A DNA stretch of 64,000 nt from Amphibalanus amphitrite. Lineage: Eukaryota; Arthropoda; Thecostraca; Balanomorpha; Balanidae. The position numbers were made by a program, and so were the translations under genes. The stretch lies in contig NW_024883095.1 of the NCBI RefSeq assembly GCF_019059575.1, forward strand, positions 62,001-126,000. The letters run 5' to 3'. Below, piece after piece: positions 10,623 through 20,659 of this stretch. Each line of letters starts with the position of its first letter. Position 1 is the stretch's first letter. The notes under the pieces were generated by a model that worked only from the letters and a program-made list of their open reading frames with translations, was not told the DNA's origin and ran no database searches.

Positions 10623-11160
10623 TCTCTGTGTATCATTCACTTTACCACCAGGGACTGGCGTCTTGCATTCTGTATAACATGTTAAGTCTTTATTATTATT
10701 TCTTTACGCGCTGAAATTAACCACCTGTGTCTGGAACCATGATATGATAAAGTAAAAATATTATGCCAAAGCTAGATAAATCAATGAGCCCCGAAATACA
10801 GGAAAATATCCAAAGGGCTTGTTTTACCCTATTTACCACATGCCGAGATATCCCTTTAACATTAGCACGTGCATTTGGGAAATGGCTTCGGCCCGCCTCG
10901 GCTAATGTTGAAGGTATTTGGGAAACGATTCGGCCCTAGGGCTTTTTGATTTTCCCAGACAAAATTTTACTGAATATTCTGAGCGGAAGAACCAATTTCA
11001 AAGAAGATATTTACGGATTGTGTGTTCACTAACAGCAACAGCAAAAGTAAGTGACTGCGTGTTTACTTACTTTTGCTGTCAACGTAATTCAACTAAACAA
11101 GGTTATCGTTCCAATGCCAATGTATTTATTGCTGCATATGGTAAATCTCTTCCCAACCTT
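10623..11160. other. no gene recognised
   Basis: AT-rich, with short inverted motifs around CTCGGCTAATGTTGAAGG. Nothing coding. Confidence 0.4.
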
Positions 11161-11274
11161 GGGCTGTGAAAATGCAGTTTTATTCACCTCGGTTTTTTGC
11201 TACGGACCTCGTGCCTACCGGCACTCGGTCCTCCGCACAAAAACCTCGGTGAATAAAACGCATTTTCCCAGCCC
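11161..11274. repeat. imperfect palindrome, possible small foldback element
   Basis: GGGCTGTGAAAATGCAGTTT at the left is answered by AAACGCATTTTCCCAGCCC at the right, with CACCTCGG and complementary CCTCGGTG inside. Hairpin of about 114 bp. Confidence 0.6.
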
Positions 11275-12248
11275 CGGTCGGGAATATATATTCATAACAA
11301 CAAAACTATCTGCAAATACGAGATAGCGTCCTTAGCAACCGCCCATAGCAACGTGTTTGTCTGAACCACGCATCTGGAAAATTAAGTAGATACTGGATAA
11401 GTCGACTAGAGTTTGATCAAAACTACACTAAATTTGATTTCGAAATGGCTTTTTGTGAATCAAATGTAAAGTGACTTATTATTTCCTTTCAAACTTTCAT
11501 ACTATTAGAAAACATGCTTGTTTGCTCTATATTTGTACAGAAACAACTGCAAGGACGAAATATCACGACAAATTCTAGTACCTTGTTGGTAAGAAACTTC
11601 GTCCAACCTTATGTTTTAGGGCCTTGGTCACAACTGTTCACACAAATTTCACCGAACCATACATTTCAAGCGATCAAAACACGTGCAAAGTGATTCAGCC
11701 GCCTTAACTCCGTTCTTTCTTAGGTTTGCCAGACTATAGTAGGTTCTATAGAGCCTTGGTAGGTTAGATAGTTAGGTAACTCGTCTACCTACGAAGCTAC
11801 CAACTAGGTATAGTTGCGATACCGCCCGTGCATTGCATGTGCTCGCATCGGTGCAATGTGTGGCTCAGGTCTTTACGAATGATCCCTATCCACAGAAAGC
11901 AGTGCTACCTTCCATCCTCTTACCTTCCATCAGTACTACCTTTCATCTTCCTACTTGTGTTCGTTTACTATTCTAAGCCCACTATCTGACCACATGCCAC
12001 CGCAGCATTCATAATTAACACAGCGCTGATCGGTAATTGTCGAGGGACAACAACACACAAAAAGGTTGGTATTGGTTTCGCGTGTGTTTATGCCCTCTGT
12101 ATGGATCCACAGTGGGAGGCGGTGTCGACACCCTGTCACGTGCAGGTGAACATGAGTGTATCGCGTCTCGACATATTGTTTTAGCCATTAGTCCTCGACA
12201 AAGGCATTGCATGTTTTTCTATCAACCTATGCGTAAGCACGTGCACGT
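11275..12248. other. no gene recognised
   Basis: Contains one copy of the dispersed motif CTTAGGTTTGCCAGACTATA (about 11722-11745). No convincing exon. Confidence 0.4.
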
Positions 12249-12355
12249 GCAGTGTTGTGTGTAGTGACCTAGCCAGTTTTGGTGATGCTTGCTGGTCCGC
12301 CTCTTGCAGTGTTGTGTGTAGTGACCTAGCCAGTTTTGGTGATGCTTGCTGGTCC
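12249..12355 (+). repeat. two-copy tandem duplication, 57-bp period
   Basis: GCAGTGTTGTGTGTAGTGAC and the following 30 bases occur at 12249-12298 and again, identically, at 12306-12355. Confidence 0.9.
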
Positions 12356-12443
12356 TTCGAGAGGCGGAAAATTTTGAGAAGCAGACCTTCCCGTGATCCT
12401 TTGTGCGTCAATTCTCTTCTAGCTGGCGGATTGTGGCAAAACC

Positions 12444-12602
12444 ATGTCGAGCGACTCGCCGGGGTGCGTGCTTTCAGAAGTCAAGAGTGTCCCCGAATCC
12501 CCGTCAGTGCCAGTGCTCGAGAGCAGGGTTCAAGCCGACCCCTTAGACTCAGACTCAGTCCAAGAAGACGTGGCGAAGAAAGACGACCGCTCTTGGATCC
12601 AG
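12444..12602 (+). CDS. candidate first coding exon, acidic N-terminus
   Basis: ATG in good context (AAACCATGT) opens 53 codons ending exactly at a consensus donor (ATCCAG|GTAAGCG), in phase 0. The peptide is rich in Ser, Asp, Glu and Val and has no domain I recognise. A pyrimidine run with AG (12411-12422) just upstream could be an acceptor, making the ATG exon a second exon. Its phase would allow splicing to SLC25A38 exon 2 as an alternative N-terminus, but 18 kb and the Gly/Ser gene lie between. It could equally belong to an unseen gene. Composition is GC-rich like the host genes. Confidence 0.4.
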
Positions 12603-13031
12603 GTAAGCGTGAACTTCTGGACGACATGACTGTAATCATGGGCGTAGGAACCTCACGAAAAGTGTGTGTGTGATGGGAGGGGGGCAGCGAAACTTCAATG
12701 ACACTTTGTGGGAGCCCCATTACCCCTATGAAGAAATTTTTGCAGTTTTGTGCTCTTCTCACCTTGCTGAGCCATGTCTGACGGTAATTATTGAAAATAC
12801 AGGTACATTTTTGCAGCTATGCCAGATCACAAGAAACAGCATGACTATTCCGGGACTCTGTTGATGGGTGGTGGTAGACCTTACACCCCGAATATTGCGC
12901 GTGATTTGACCACTGCAAGTGCATAGTCCAATATTTTTTTTTCCGAAACGCCACGAAAAAAATGTTCTCGGTTATATTGGAATTATATAAAAACACGTGC
13001 ATCGATGTCAGATGCACTTCAAATCTGTTTT

Positions 13032-13108
13032 TCTTAGGTTTGCCAGACTATAACTCGGCTGATTTTCAACATTCAAATGGCCTCCAAATGAGCCGTCAAC
13101 GATGCCAG
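13032..13108 (+). other. dispersed motif plus exon-like segment
   Basis: TTTTTCTTAG|GTTTGCCAG looks like an acceptor, and GATGCCAG|GTGAGATA at 13108 like a donor. The 68-nt interval has one open frame. The first 20 bases recur elsewhere as a dispersed repeat, so this may be a decoy and not an exon. Confidence 0.25.
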
Positions 13109-13239
13109 GTGAGATATATAGGTGCATTGGTCATTGGGTTAGGTAGGTACTGATGACGTCACAAGAAGTCATTATTTATGTTGCACCTTTCGCAGCACTA
13201 TGTCTAGATGAACAAATGTATTCGTCTGCTTTCCTATAG

Positions 13240-13452
13240 GCATCGCTTGGGAAAACTTGTCCACTAAATTTCAAACAATATTTCCAGCGACAGTTTATTG
13301 TCTGCAAAAAGCAAGTGAAATCTTCATTGAGTTGATTAGAAAAGCGGTTAAAGGAGGGGAAGACCAAAGAGCATTTGATATCTCTCGATATGGTCCTTTT
13401 CACGACGGTATATTGACTATTGAGCACATTTTTCATTCGTTTGATCCGCTTG
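13240..13452 (+). CDS. candidate internal exon, histone-fold-like helix
   Basis: Flanked by acceptor TTTCCTATAG and donor GCTTG|GTAGGTAC, with a 71-codon open frame between them. The segment ATVYCLQKASEIFIELIRKA resembles the long central helix of CHRAC1/POLE4/NF-Y-type histone folds (pattern with K-A-x-E-x-F), and GILTIEHIFHSF could be the following strand-loop-helix. That reading is inference; similarity is weak and limited to a few positions. Codon use is AT-rich, unlike the other host exons here, so a transposon or pseudogene origin is possible. No matching neighbouring exon in phase was found. Confidence 0.3.
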
Positions 13453-13615
13453 GTAGGTACTTGATAAATTTTAGTAGGTAGCATGGGTCTAGGGTAGAGC
13501 TTTTCCAGGGAAGTTGGTAGGGCAAAAAGTCGTCAAACCCACAATGTCCGATTATGAAGTTGAATAAAGTGTTACACTGAATCAATTCCTATCATTACAG
13601 ATATAACATTTTGCA
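13453..13615. other. short spacer, nothing recognised
   Basis: Contains AGTTGGTAGGGCAAAAAG, echoed after the next element (14890-14950). Confidence 0.3.
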
Positions 13616-14813
13616 TTAACCCGCGCCCCAGTGGCAGTCTCAGCCAACTTCGCCATAGTGGGGAGGGGGGCATATGTTACCACCCACCTCTAACTCAACA
13701 ACTAAGAGGGCTAGAAAGACGCGGTAAAAAGCAGTCGATAGTTCTTAATGCGTACGTTTGAAAGTATTTCTGTCATCTTTCATCTTAGATGATGAAAGAG
13801 ATGACATCTTTTGTCATCAAAGGTCAAAATTTGCCAAATGTCATTATATTTTGCAGAAAACATGCCGTTATCTCAGGAACTATGATAGCTAGAAAAACGC
13901 ATGCAAAAGCAATCGATAGCTTTCGAACTCTTCTTTTGATAAAATTATTATCAAAATTGACCTCAGGTCAACGGTTTAGCCTCCAGAGGGCAAAAACTCC
14001 AAAAATAGCTGTTTTTATGAAACGTGTTTTTCGACAATAACTTTCGACTAAAAAAAGCCACGACATTTCTATTGCCAAAATCGTGTTCCTCTCGCCGAGA
14101 CACGTCGAATGAATTATAATTTGACCTTGAAAGGTCAACTTGAAAATTTGACCTCAGGTCAAGGTCATGACCTGACCGGAATAGGTCATGTTGCATATCA
14201 GTCGATACGTCTAAACAAGACAAACACATGAGGCCATCCCCAGCGTTCTATCTCTTTCCAATCGAGAGTTAGTGGCAAAAATGTGTTTGTAGCCTCAAAT
14301 GACCTCGGATGACCTTTCTAGAGGCTATCAGCAAAAAAGACACCTCGGTCTTCACTGGGTGGTCCTATTCATTGTGACGATTCTGAAATATTTGGACTAT
14401 TCCTATGCGTACACACGGATCTAGAGGCATTTTCATTTTTCTCCATTGACTTATAATGGAAAGGTCACGCCATTGGCCTGACCTTAGGTCACGGATATAA
14501 AAAATCCGAGATATACAAATTATAGGCGCCTATAACATCATGCAATCCACCAAGTTGAAAACCTCTCTGACAAACACAGCAGGCTGGAAGTGGACATGCT
14601 TGCAAACATTTTCTAGGCTTGGTCAGTTAACTTGACCTGGTGACCTGACCTGACATGACCTGGGGTCAAAATTTTCATACATTGTCCAAAATTGATGCAC
14701 AAAAAGATACTCCAACAGCGCGGCGCTGGGCGCCGCGGTTTTTTATTCACACGCTAAAAACGCGACAGGGTGGTAACATATGCCCCCCCCCCCCCCACTG
14801 GGGCGAAGTTTAA
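13616..14813 (+). mobile_element. complete TTAA element, GCATATGTTACCACC family, 1.2 kb
   Basis: Ends are TTAACCCGCGCCCCAGTGGC (13616) and CCACTGGGGCGAAGTTTAAA (TTAA at 14810-14813). The left subterminal block GGGGGGCATATGTTACCACC (13664-13683) has its reverse complement near 14768-14795. A GCGCGGCGC hairpin is at 14717-14738. AGGTCA pairs are frequent; the inverted repeat AGGTCATGACCT lies at 14162-14173, at a position homologous to those in the 4958 and 17361 elements. Homology to those elements runs through the centre (about 13960-14480). No gene. Confidence 0.75.
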
Positions 14814-15940
14814 ACGGACATTCCAAAGCTCTTCAATGCGAAAAAGATTAATTTGCAATGCAACAAAGTCTTAAAAATCAGCTAAAGTTGGTGGAGCAAA
14901 ACGCTTATTGGTGGGGCAAAAAGTACCAAGTTGGTGGGGCAGCCGCCGCGCGAGCTGAATAGGAAGCTCCGCCCCTGGTAGGTAGTTGTTTGTTAGAAGG
15001 ATTTCCATCTTTTGAATGAAATGCTGATTGTTTTGCTTCTTCGCCTTTAATTGAATGAAATAGGAACCAAGTTTTCCACCATTACTGCTGAATATGCCAA
15101 CCTAATCTGCCTTATCAAAATCCACAACTCAATTTGGCAGGTATTTCAAATTTAAAGAGACTCCCACCTTCAGAAGTCAATATATCGTCTGAAAAAAAAA
15201 TCATGGCCATAAGCCAAGTTGATTAGTGATTACACACTTGAGCCAGTTTTAATTAGAATAAGTAAGCTAGATAACTAGAATGTTTTGATAAAATTCGCTC
15301 TGATCTTTGCACTTTTCGGGTCACTCTGTAATAATAATTTATATTTGATATTTGGAAGACAGTTTTAAATAGTTAGAAATTTTAATTCCAATTATTTCCA
15401 GAACAGCAACAATGGCGGTTGAAAATGTAAACTGTTGAGGAGAAGTCTTGAGAAAAAATACTATTTTATGGCAGTCGACAAGGAAGTCAACAAGGAAAAT
15501 TTGATAAGACAACAGGCCAACCACATTCGGTATTCGTCGCTTCAGAGCGGGTCAAAGCATAGCTCCCACATATGTATATATTTTTTTTTGTGCCGTGCCC
15601 TACCTATTCGTTTCTCTCTCTTTCAAATGGCAGCTGGCGCCTCCAGCACAAGTGTGCACACGATAGCACGAGGGTGCACAATCTCTTCCTGTCCTTTCAG
15701 TGCGCCTTGCTGCCAATAGCTAAGCGATTGTTTTATTCGCAGTTTTTTTTTAACCATCTGCTTACATCGTCATTCCCAGTCTTAAAACACACTTGTTCCG
15801 TCGGGACTGGCAAGTGTTGGTTCGTAAATGCCCGACAGTTTCCGCATTCAACGAGCACGTGATGACAGGGTGCCGACGCAGGCCGTCACGGGAAGGGTGC
15901 CTACTCAGCAGAAACGCTCACGCCACGTGAGCGCTCCCCA
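14814..15940. other. upstream region of the Gly/Ser repeat gene; no gene recognised
   Basis: AT-rich to about 15800. Short open frames are unsupported. The last 140 bp become GC-richer and hold CACGTG-type E-boxes (15854-15859 and 15923-15928), which may be promoter elements. Confidence 0.4.
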
Positions 15941-15944
15941 GGTG

Positions 15945-15952
15945 TATAAAAA
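15945..15952 (+). promoter_or_regulatory. TATA box of the Gly/Ser repeat gene
   Basis: TATAAAAA lies 64 bp before the start codon, preceded by CACGTGAGCG and followed about 25-30 bp on by a pyrimidine-rich stretch (CATCCTCACTTTTC) where transcription would start. Spacing and sequence fit an RNA polymerase II core promoter for a gene with a short leader. Confidence 0.7.
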
Positions 15953-16008
15953 CGCACCCTGCTGCCCCCATCCTCACTTTTCCACCGGAGAACTCAGCAA
16001 ACAGCGCC

Positions 16009-17262
16009 ATGCGCTCTCTGGCTGTCCTCCTGCTCATCGGTCTCACCGCCGCAAGGGTCGTAAGGAAGCCCTATGGCTCTTCAGGCAGCTTTGGCTCCTC
16101 CGGCAGCTTCGGAAGCGGTGACAACAGCGGCAGCTTTGGAAGCGGTGACAACAGCGGCAGCTTCGGAAGCGGTGACAACAGCGGTAGCTTCGGTAGCAGC
16201 GATGGCAGCATGCGAAGCATGGGCAGCGGCAGCTTTGGTAGCGGTGACAACAGCGGCAGCTTTGGAAGCGGTGACAACAGCGGCAGCTTTGGAAGCGGTG
16301 ACAACAGCGGCAGCTTCGGAAGCGGTGACAACAGCGGTAGCTTCGGTAGCAGCGATGGCAGCATGAGAAGCATGGGCAGCGGCAGCTTTGGAAGTGGTGA
16401 CAACGGCGGCAGCTTTGGAAGCGGTGACAACAGCGGCAGCTTTGGAAGCGGTGACAACAGCGGTAGCTTCGGAAGCGGTGACAACAGCGGTAGCTTCGGT
16501 AGCAGCGATGGCAGCATGCGTAGCATGGGCAGCGGCAGCTTTGGAAGCGGTGACAACAGCGGCAGCTTTGGAAGCGGCGACAACAGCGGTAGCTTCGGTA
16601 GCAGCGATGGCAGCATGCGTAGCATGGGCAGCGGCAGCTTCGGAAGCGGTGACAACAGCGGTAGCTTCGGAAGTGGTGACAACAGCGGTAGCTTTGGAAG
16701 CGGTGACAACAGCGGTAGCTTTGGTAGCGGTGACAACAGCGGCAGCTTTGGAAGCGGTGACAACAGCGGTAGCTTCGGTAGCAGCGATGGCAGCATGCGT
16801 AGCATGGGCAGCGGCAGCTTCGGAAGCGGTGACAACAGCGGCAGCTTTGGAAGCGGTGACAACAGCGGCAGCTTTGGAAGCGGTGACAACAGCGGCAGCT
16901 TCGGAAGCGGCGACAACAGCGGTAGCTTCGGTAGCAGCGATGGCAGCATGCGAAGCATTGGCAGCGGCAGCTTTGGAAGCGGTGACAACAGCGGCAGCTT
17001 TGGAAGCGGTGACAGCAGCGGCAGCTTTGGAAGCGGTGACAACAGCGGCAGCTTTGGAAGCGTCGACAACAGCGGCAGCTTCGGTAGCAGCGATGGCAGC
17101 ATGCGTAGCATGGGCAGCGGCAGCTTCGGAAGCGGTGGCAACAGCGGCAGCTTTGGAAGCGGTGGCAACAGCGGCAGCTTTGGTAGCAGTGACAGCAGCA
17201 GTAGCTTCGGAAGCGGCGACAACAGCGGCAGCTTCGGTAGCAGCGACAACAGCGGCAGCTAG
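16009..17262 (+). CDS. secreted Gly/Ser-rich silk-like repeat protein
   Basis: A single-exon frame of 417 residues. It opens with a signal peptide (MRSLAVLLLIGLTAA, cleavage likely near residue 15-17), a short basic stretch (RVVRKPYGSS) and then only repeats. The basic unit is GSFGSGDNS (8-9 residues, 24 bp). Runs of 3, 4, 4, 2, 5, 4 and 4 units each end in GSFGSSDGSMRSMGS, giving seven blocks and a variant tail. No Cys. The composition suggests an extracellular structural or adhesive material such as silk, cuticle or cement; no specific family is recognised. The start is fixed by the TATA box and signal peptide. The 24-bp period keeps every frame open on both strands, which explains the long antisense frames. 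A TTAA transposon begins 99 bp after the stop and separates it from its poly(A) signals. Confidence 0.85.
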   Translation: MRSLAVLLLIGLTAARVVRKPYGSSGSFGSSGSFGSGDNSGSFGSGDNSGSFGSGDNSGSFGSSDGSMRSMGSGSFGSGDNSGSFGSGDNSGSFGSGDNSGSFGSGDNSGSFGSSDGSMRSMGSGSFGSGDNGGSFGSGDNSGSFGSGDNSGSFGSGDNSGSFGSSDGSMRSMGSGSFGSGDNSGSFGSGDNSGSFGSSDGSMRSMGSGSFGSGDNSGSFGSGDNSGSFGSGDNSGSFGSGDNSGSFGSGDNSGSFGSSDGSMRSMGSGSFGSGDNSGSFGSGDNSGSFGSGDNSGSFGSGDNSGSFGSSDGSMRSIGSGSFGSGDNSGSFGSGDSSGSFGSGDNSGSFGSVDNSGSFGSSDGSMRSMGSGSFGSGGNSGSFGSGGNSGSFGSSDSSSSFGSGDNSGSFGSSDNSGS

Positions 17263-17360
17263 TAGCTACTAATTCAAATAGTTGTTTTAATGGCTTCATC
17301 ATTTAACTCTAAACGCAGGTGTCCTCGACTTGTTAATGTTTTCAATCTGTTTGTTATCTG

Positions 17361-18561
17361 TTAACCCGCGCCCTGCTGGGGGGGGGGGGTGTTTGAACAC
17401 CCCCCTTGTGGTTTTTCGCGAATATCTCAAAAACGGCGGCGCGGAGCGCCGCCGTTTTTGGTACACCTTATCATACATCAATTCTACACATGTTGTGAAA
17501 ATTTCAGACCAAGGTCATTCAAGGTCAGGTCACCAGGTCACTTGAAGTGACCTCACCTCATAAAAAGTTTCAATGTCTGTCATAGCTACACCGAGTGACC
17601 GATCGCTTTGAAACTTTCAGCGATTGCTAAGAGCAATAGCATGTACAAAATGTATATCTCAGAATTTTGATATCGATGACCTAAGGTCAGGTCAATTTTG
17701 CGACCTCCCCATTATAAGTCAATGGGAGAAAATTGAAATGCGCCTCTTTTGGATGAAAGACATTATAAACACTCCCAAACACAGAATTACAAGTGGTTTA
17801 GACACACTGAACATGAAAATGGTGTCCGTGACCCTTGTTTATGCCCTGAGGTCATCTTAGGTCACGAATGGTATCTAACAGTTTTTCGCAAATAACTTTT
17901 GATAGAGGCATGCTAGAGCGATGAAAACGCCTTAGATGTGTTCAGCTCGACGATACGGATCGACTGATATGCAACATGACCCTTTGCGGTCAGGTCATGA
18001 CCTTGACCTGAGGTCAAATTTTCAAGTTGACCTTTCAAGGTCAAGTTATAGTTCATTCGATGCGTCTTGACGAGAGGAACACGATGCCGGTAAAAGTAAG
18101 CTCGTACAGGGCTTTGGTCAAAAGTTATTGCAGAAAAACTGTTTCCGAAAAAATCGGCTATTTTTGCAGTTTTTGCCCCCTGCAGGCAAAACCGTTGACG
18201 TTAGGTCAAATCTGAGAGAATTACTCAGAAAGGGCGTTAATAGGGCTATCGAATGCGCTTTTCCGCGGCGCTGTAGCTCTATTGGTTCCCGAGTTATGCG
18301 TTGGCTTCTTGGAAATTTTCGCCATTCGACCTGGAAATCGGCAAAATTTTGCCTTCAATGACCTCTGGTGACCTGACCTTTGACCTGACCAAAAAATTGA
18401 CCGAAGTGATTTCGTCATCATTTTTGACGCTCTTTCGAACGCCGCCTTCCGCGTATCGCTACGTGGCCCAGGAGCCGAGTTACAAGGGGGGGTGTTCAAA
18501 CACCCCCCCCCCCCCCCAGCAGGGCGTGGAAATCCAGGACCCCCAGCCGGGCGCGGGTTAA
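17361..18561 (+). mobile_element. complete TTAA element in the 3' UTR of the Gly/Ser gene
   Basis: Bounded by TTAA at 17361-17364 and 18558-18561, with TTAACCCGCGCCC ends. Near-identical inverse copy of 4958-6157. Landmarks: palindrome with core TGTTTGAACA at both ends (17378-17406, 18484-18515), GCGGCGCGGAGCGCCGC hairpin (about 17434-17455), AGGTCATGACCT at 17992-18003, TGACCTTTGACCT (DR1 complement) at 18374-18386. The bases after it continue directly into three AATAAA signals, as expected if TTAA in a 3' UTR was the target. Confidence 0.85.
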
Positions 18562-18571
18562 CAGAATGTCC

Positions 18572-18599
18572 AATAAAGAAAATATAATAAAGAAATAAA
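18572..18599 (+). terminator. cluster of three polyadenylation signals
   Basis: AATAAA at 18572-18577, 18586-18591 and 18594-18599. None lies between the Gly/Ser stop codon and the transposon, so these are the likely 3'-end signals of that gene, displaced 1.2 kb by the insertion. Confidence 0.65.
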
Positions 18600-18843
18600 T
18601 GAAACGAGTTGTGTAGGGCATCAGTCTCAGCTGTGGGGTCACGTTGAAGCTGGCGAACCATCGGTAGGGCAGTCGACCGTTGGAGACCTCGTGGTTAGCC
18701 TTTATGGTGCTGTACACAGGCCTGCCGAGTGAACATTCACGACTTAGTGGGGACATTGTCTTTAGGCTTTGGTAGAGCGTAACGACCACAAAATATCTCT
18801 GAAAGTCAGATCCGTCTCCTGAAACGCCTTTTTACAGTGCCAC
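18600..18843. other. no gene recognised
   Basis: Spacer between the poly(A) cluster and the next element. Nothing coding. Confidence 0.4.
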
Positions 18844-19852
18844 TTAACCCGCGCACCGACGGGGGTCTGCGCCAACTTCGTATCGACGGGGGGGGGGGCG
18901 GATGACCGCCCCCCCCTGAGATCTCGAGAACGAAGCAAGATAGCGACAAGCGGTAAACGGCAAGGGATACGCACGGACAAGGTCTACAATTTTTCAAAGG
19001 TCATTTTCAGGTCAGGTCAAAGATGACGTCACAGGGGTCAAAAAAGTCAAAATGGCGGCGCTAGGTATTGAGAGAGTTTTTCTCGAATAACTTTCGAACT
19101 AGTCAATATAGGAACAAACTAAGGGCAGCATCGTGGTCCTCTCGTCAATCCGCATCGAATGATATATATGTTGACCTCGAAAGGTCGAGGTCAAAGGTTG
19201 ACCTCAGGTCACGTGACCTCGAGGTCATCATGTATATAATTCGATGCGCCTTGACGAGCTGAACACAATGAGGCCATCCGCGCGGCTGTATCTTGTTCAT
19301 GTACGGAGTTATTGTCAAAAAACCGCTGTTGACCTTTGATGACGTCACATGACCTTACAGCTGCCCAACAGCAAAACAGACCTCAAGGTAGTGAAGGTTG
19401 ATCGTATATGAGGTCATGTATGGTTTATGGGGCCATTCCGACCCGTTTTAGTGGTAAAAACAGGTAGTTGATTTTCCCCCCATTGACTTATAATGGGGAG
19501 GTCGAGAAATTGACCTGTTAGGTCATCGATATCAAAATTCCGAGATATACAAATTGTAGCTACTAATAACCTTCTAACATCCTGCGACTTTCAAAGGCCT
19601 CCGACATCTACTGTAGCTCTGGCACGGTGACAAAGTTGCAAAAAAAGTGACTTGAGGTTGGGTCATTCAAAGTGGCCTGGTGACCTGACCTTAAAAGTTA
19701 GGAGGTTCAAACTTGCACACCATGTGTAAAATTGATGAGAGAATAGTCGTACAAAATTTCGCGGCGCTACGCGCCGCGGTTTTCCCGCTATTTGCGAAAA
19801 ACCTCAGGGGGGGGGGGGGCGGATATCCGCCCCCCGTCCGTGCGCGTGTTAA
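18844..19852 (+). mobile_element. complete TTAA element, GCGGAT family, 1.0 kb
   Basis: TTAACCCGCGCACCGACGGG at the left and CCGTGCGCGTGTTAA at the right. The left palindrome core is GCGGATGACCGC (18898-18909), the right GCGGATATCCGC (19819-19830), both within G and C runs. GCGGCGCTACGCGCCGCGG hairpin at 19760-19780. Response-element-like pairs include AGGTCACGTGACCT (19206-19219). Its right third matches 466-827. No gene. Confidence 0.8.
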
Positions 19853-20080
19853 CCTTTCTCCGGGAGTGGAGTACAAACTTCAAAGTTTATTGGCCCGGGC
19901 GATTCTGACGCCATACATATAAAGGAGCTTAGCCGTTAGTGATTTTGCTAACCGAGGAGACGCGTGGAACTGTTTCGGGCTACGGTAAATATTTATACCA
20001 GTATAACGCCTTTTGGGGCGACTAACGGAGCGAGCGAGAGGGTGGGCCTTGCACGTGCGAACTTGAGAGGGGGTACCTCC
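19853..20080. other. no gene recognised
   Basis: Nothing supportable. Confidence 0.4.
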
Positions 20081-20630
20081 AACTGACTTGTGCACGGCAC
20101 CCTACTAACCGGTCTCTAGCGATGTGCCAAATTTGAGCACAATCGGCCCAGCCGTTCTCGAGATCTGGAAGTGGCACCCTGCACGTGCGCACGTGCAAAA
20201 TGGGTCCCAATTGACTTTTGCACGGCACCCTACTAACCGGTCCCTAACTGTGTACCAAATTTGAGCGCAATCGCTCGAGCCGTTCTCGAGATCTGGAAAC
20301 GACCCCTGCACGTGCGGTGCGCACGTGCAGCAGCACCCCAACTCTCGCACATGGATATGCAGTGCCTAGTGGGTGCCTACCTACATGCCAAATTTCAGCG
20401 CAATCGGCCCAGTAGTTACCGAGATATTGCAACAATTACAAAACTGACACCTCTTCGTTTTGCACGTGGCACGTGCATAAGGGGTCACCCACATGCATCG
20501 GGAATAGTCCAATACTTGGTAGAAGGAATGAAGCTACCCTACAAAAATTACCGCGTGTAAATCGGTCAAGTGGTTGCTGAGATATAAGCCTCGCAAAAGC
20601 GTCCGCACGGCCGGCCGGCCGGCCGCTCAT
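20081..20630 (+). repeat. tandem repeat with CACGTGC and CCGTTCTCGAGATCTGGAA blocks
   Basis: Two units of about 117-118 bp (starting near 20083 and 20212) share GCACGGCACCCTACTAACCG, ACCAAATTTGAGC and GCCGTTCTCGAGATCTGGAA. A third, diverged unit with CACGTGCAG and CCAAATTTCAGCGCAATCGG follows to about 20430. Ends in a CCGG run (20608-20622). Confidence 0.75.
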
Positions 20631-20659
20631 ACTCAGAAATTTCCGTTAATCTTATATAA

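Noticed and set aside
16043..17302. Long Cys/Arg-rich and Leu/Pro-rich open frames antisense to the Gly/Ser gene
   Set aside because: The 24-bp period is a multiple of three, so every frame stays open; no antisense promoter, signal peptide or start context.
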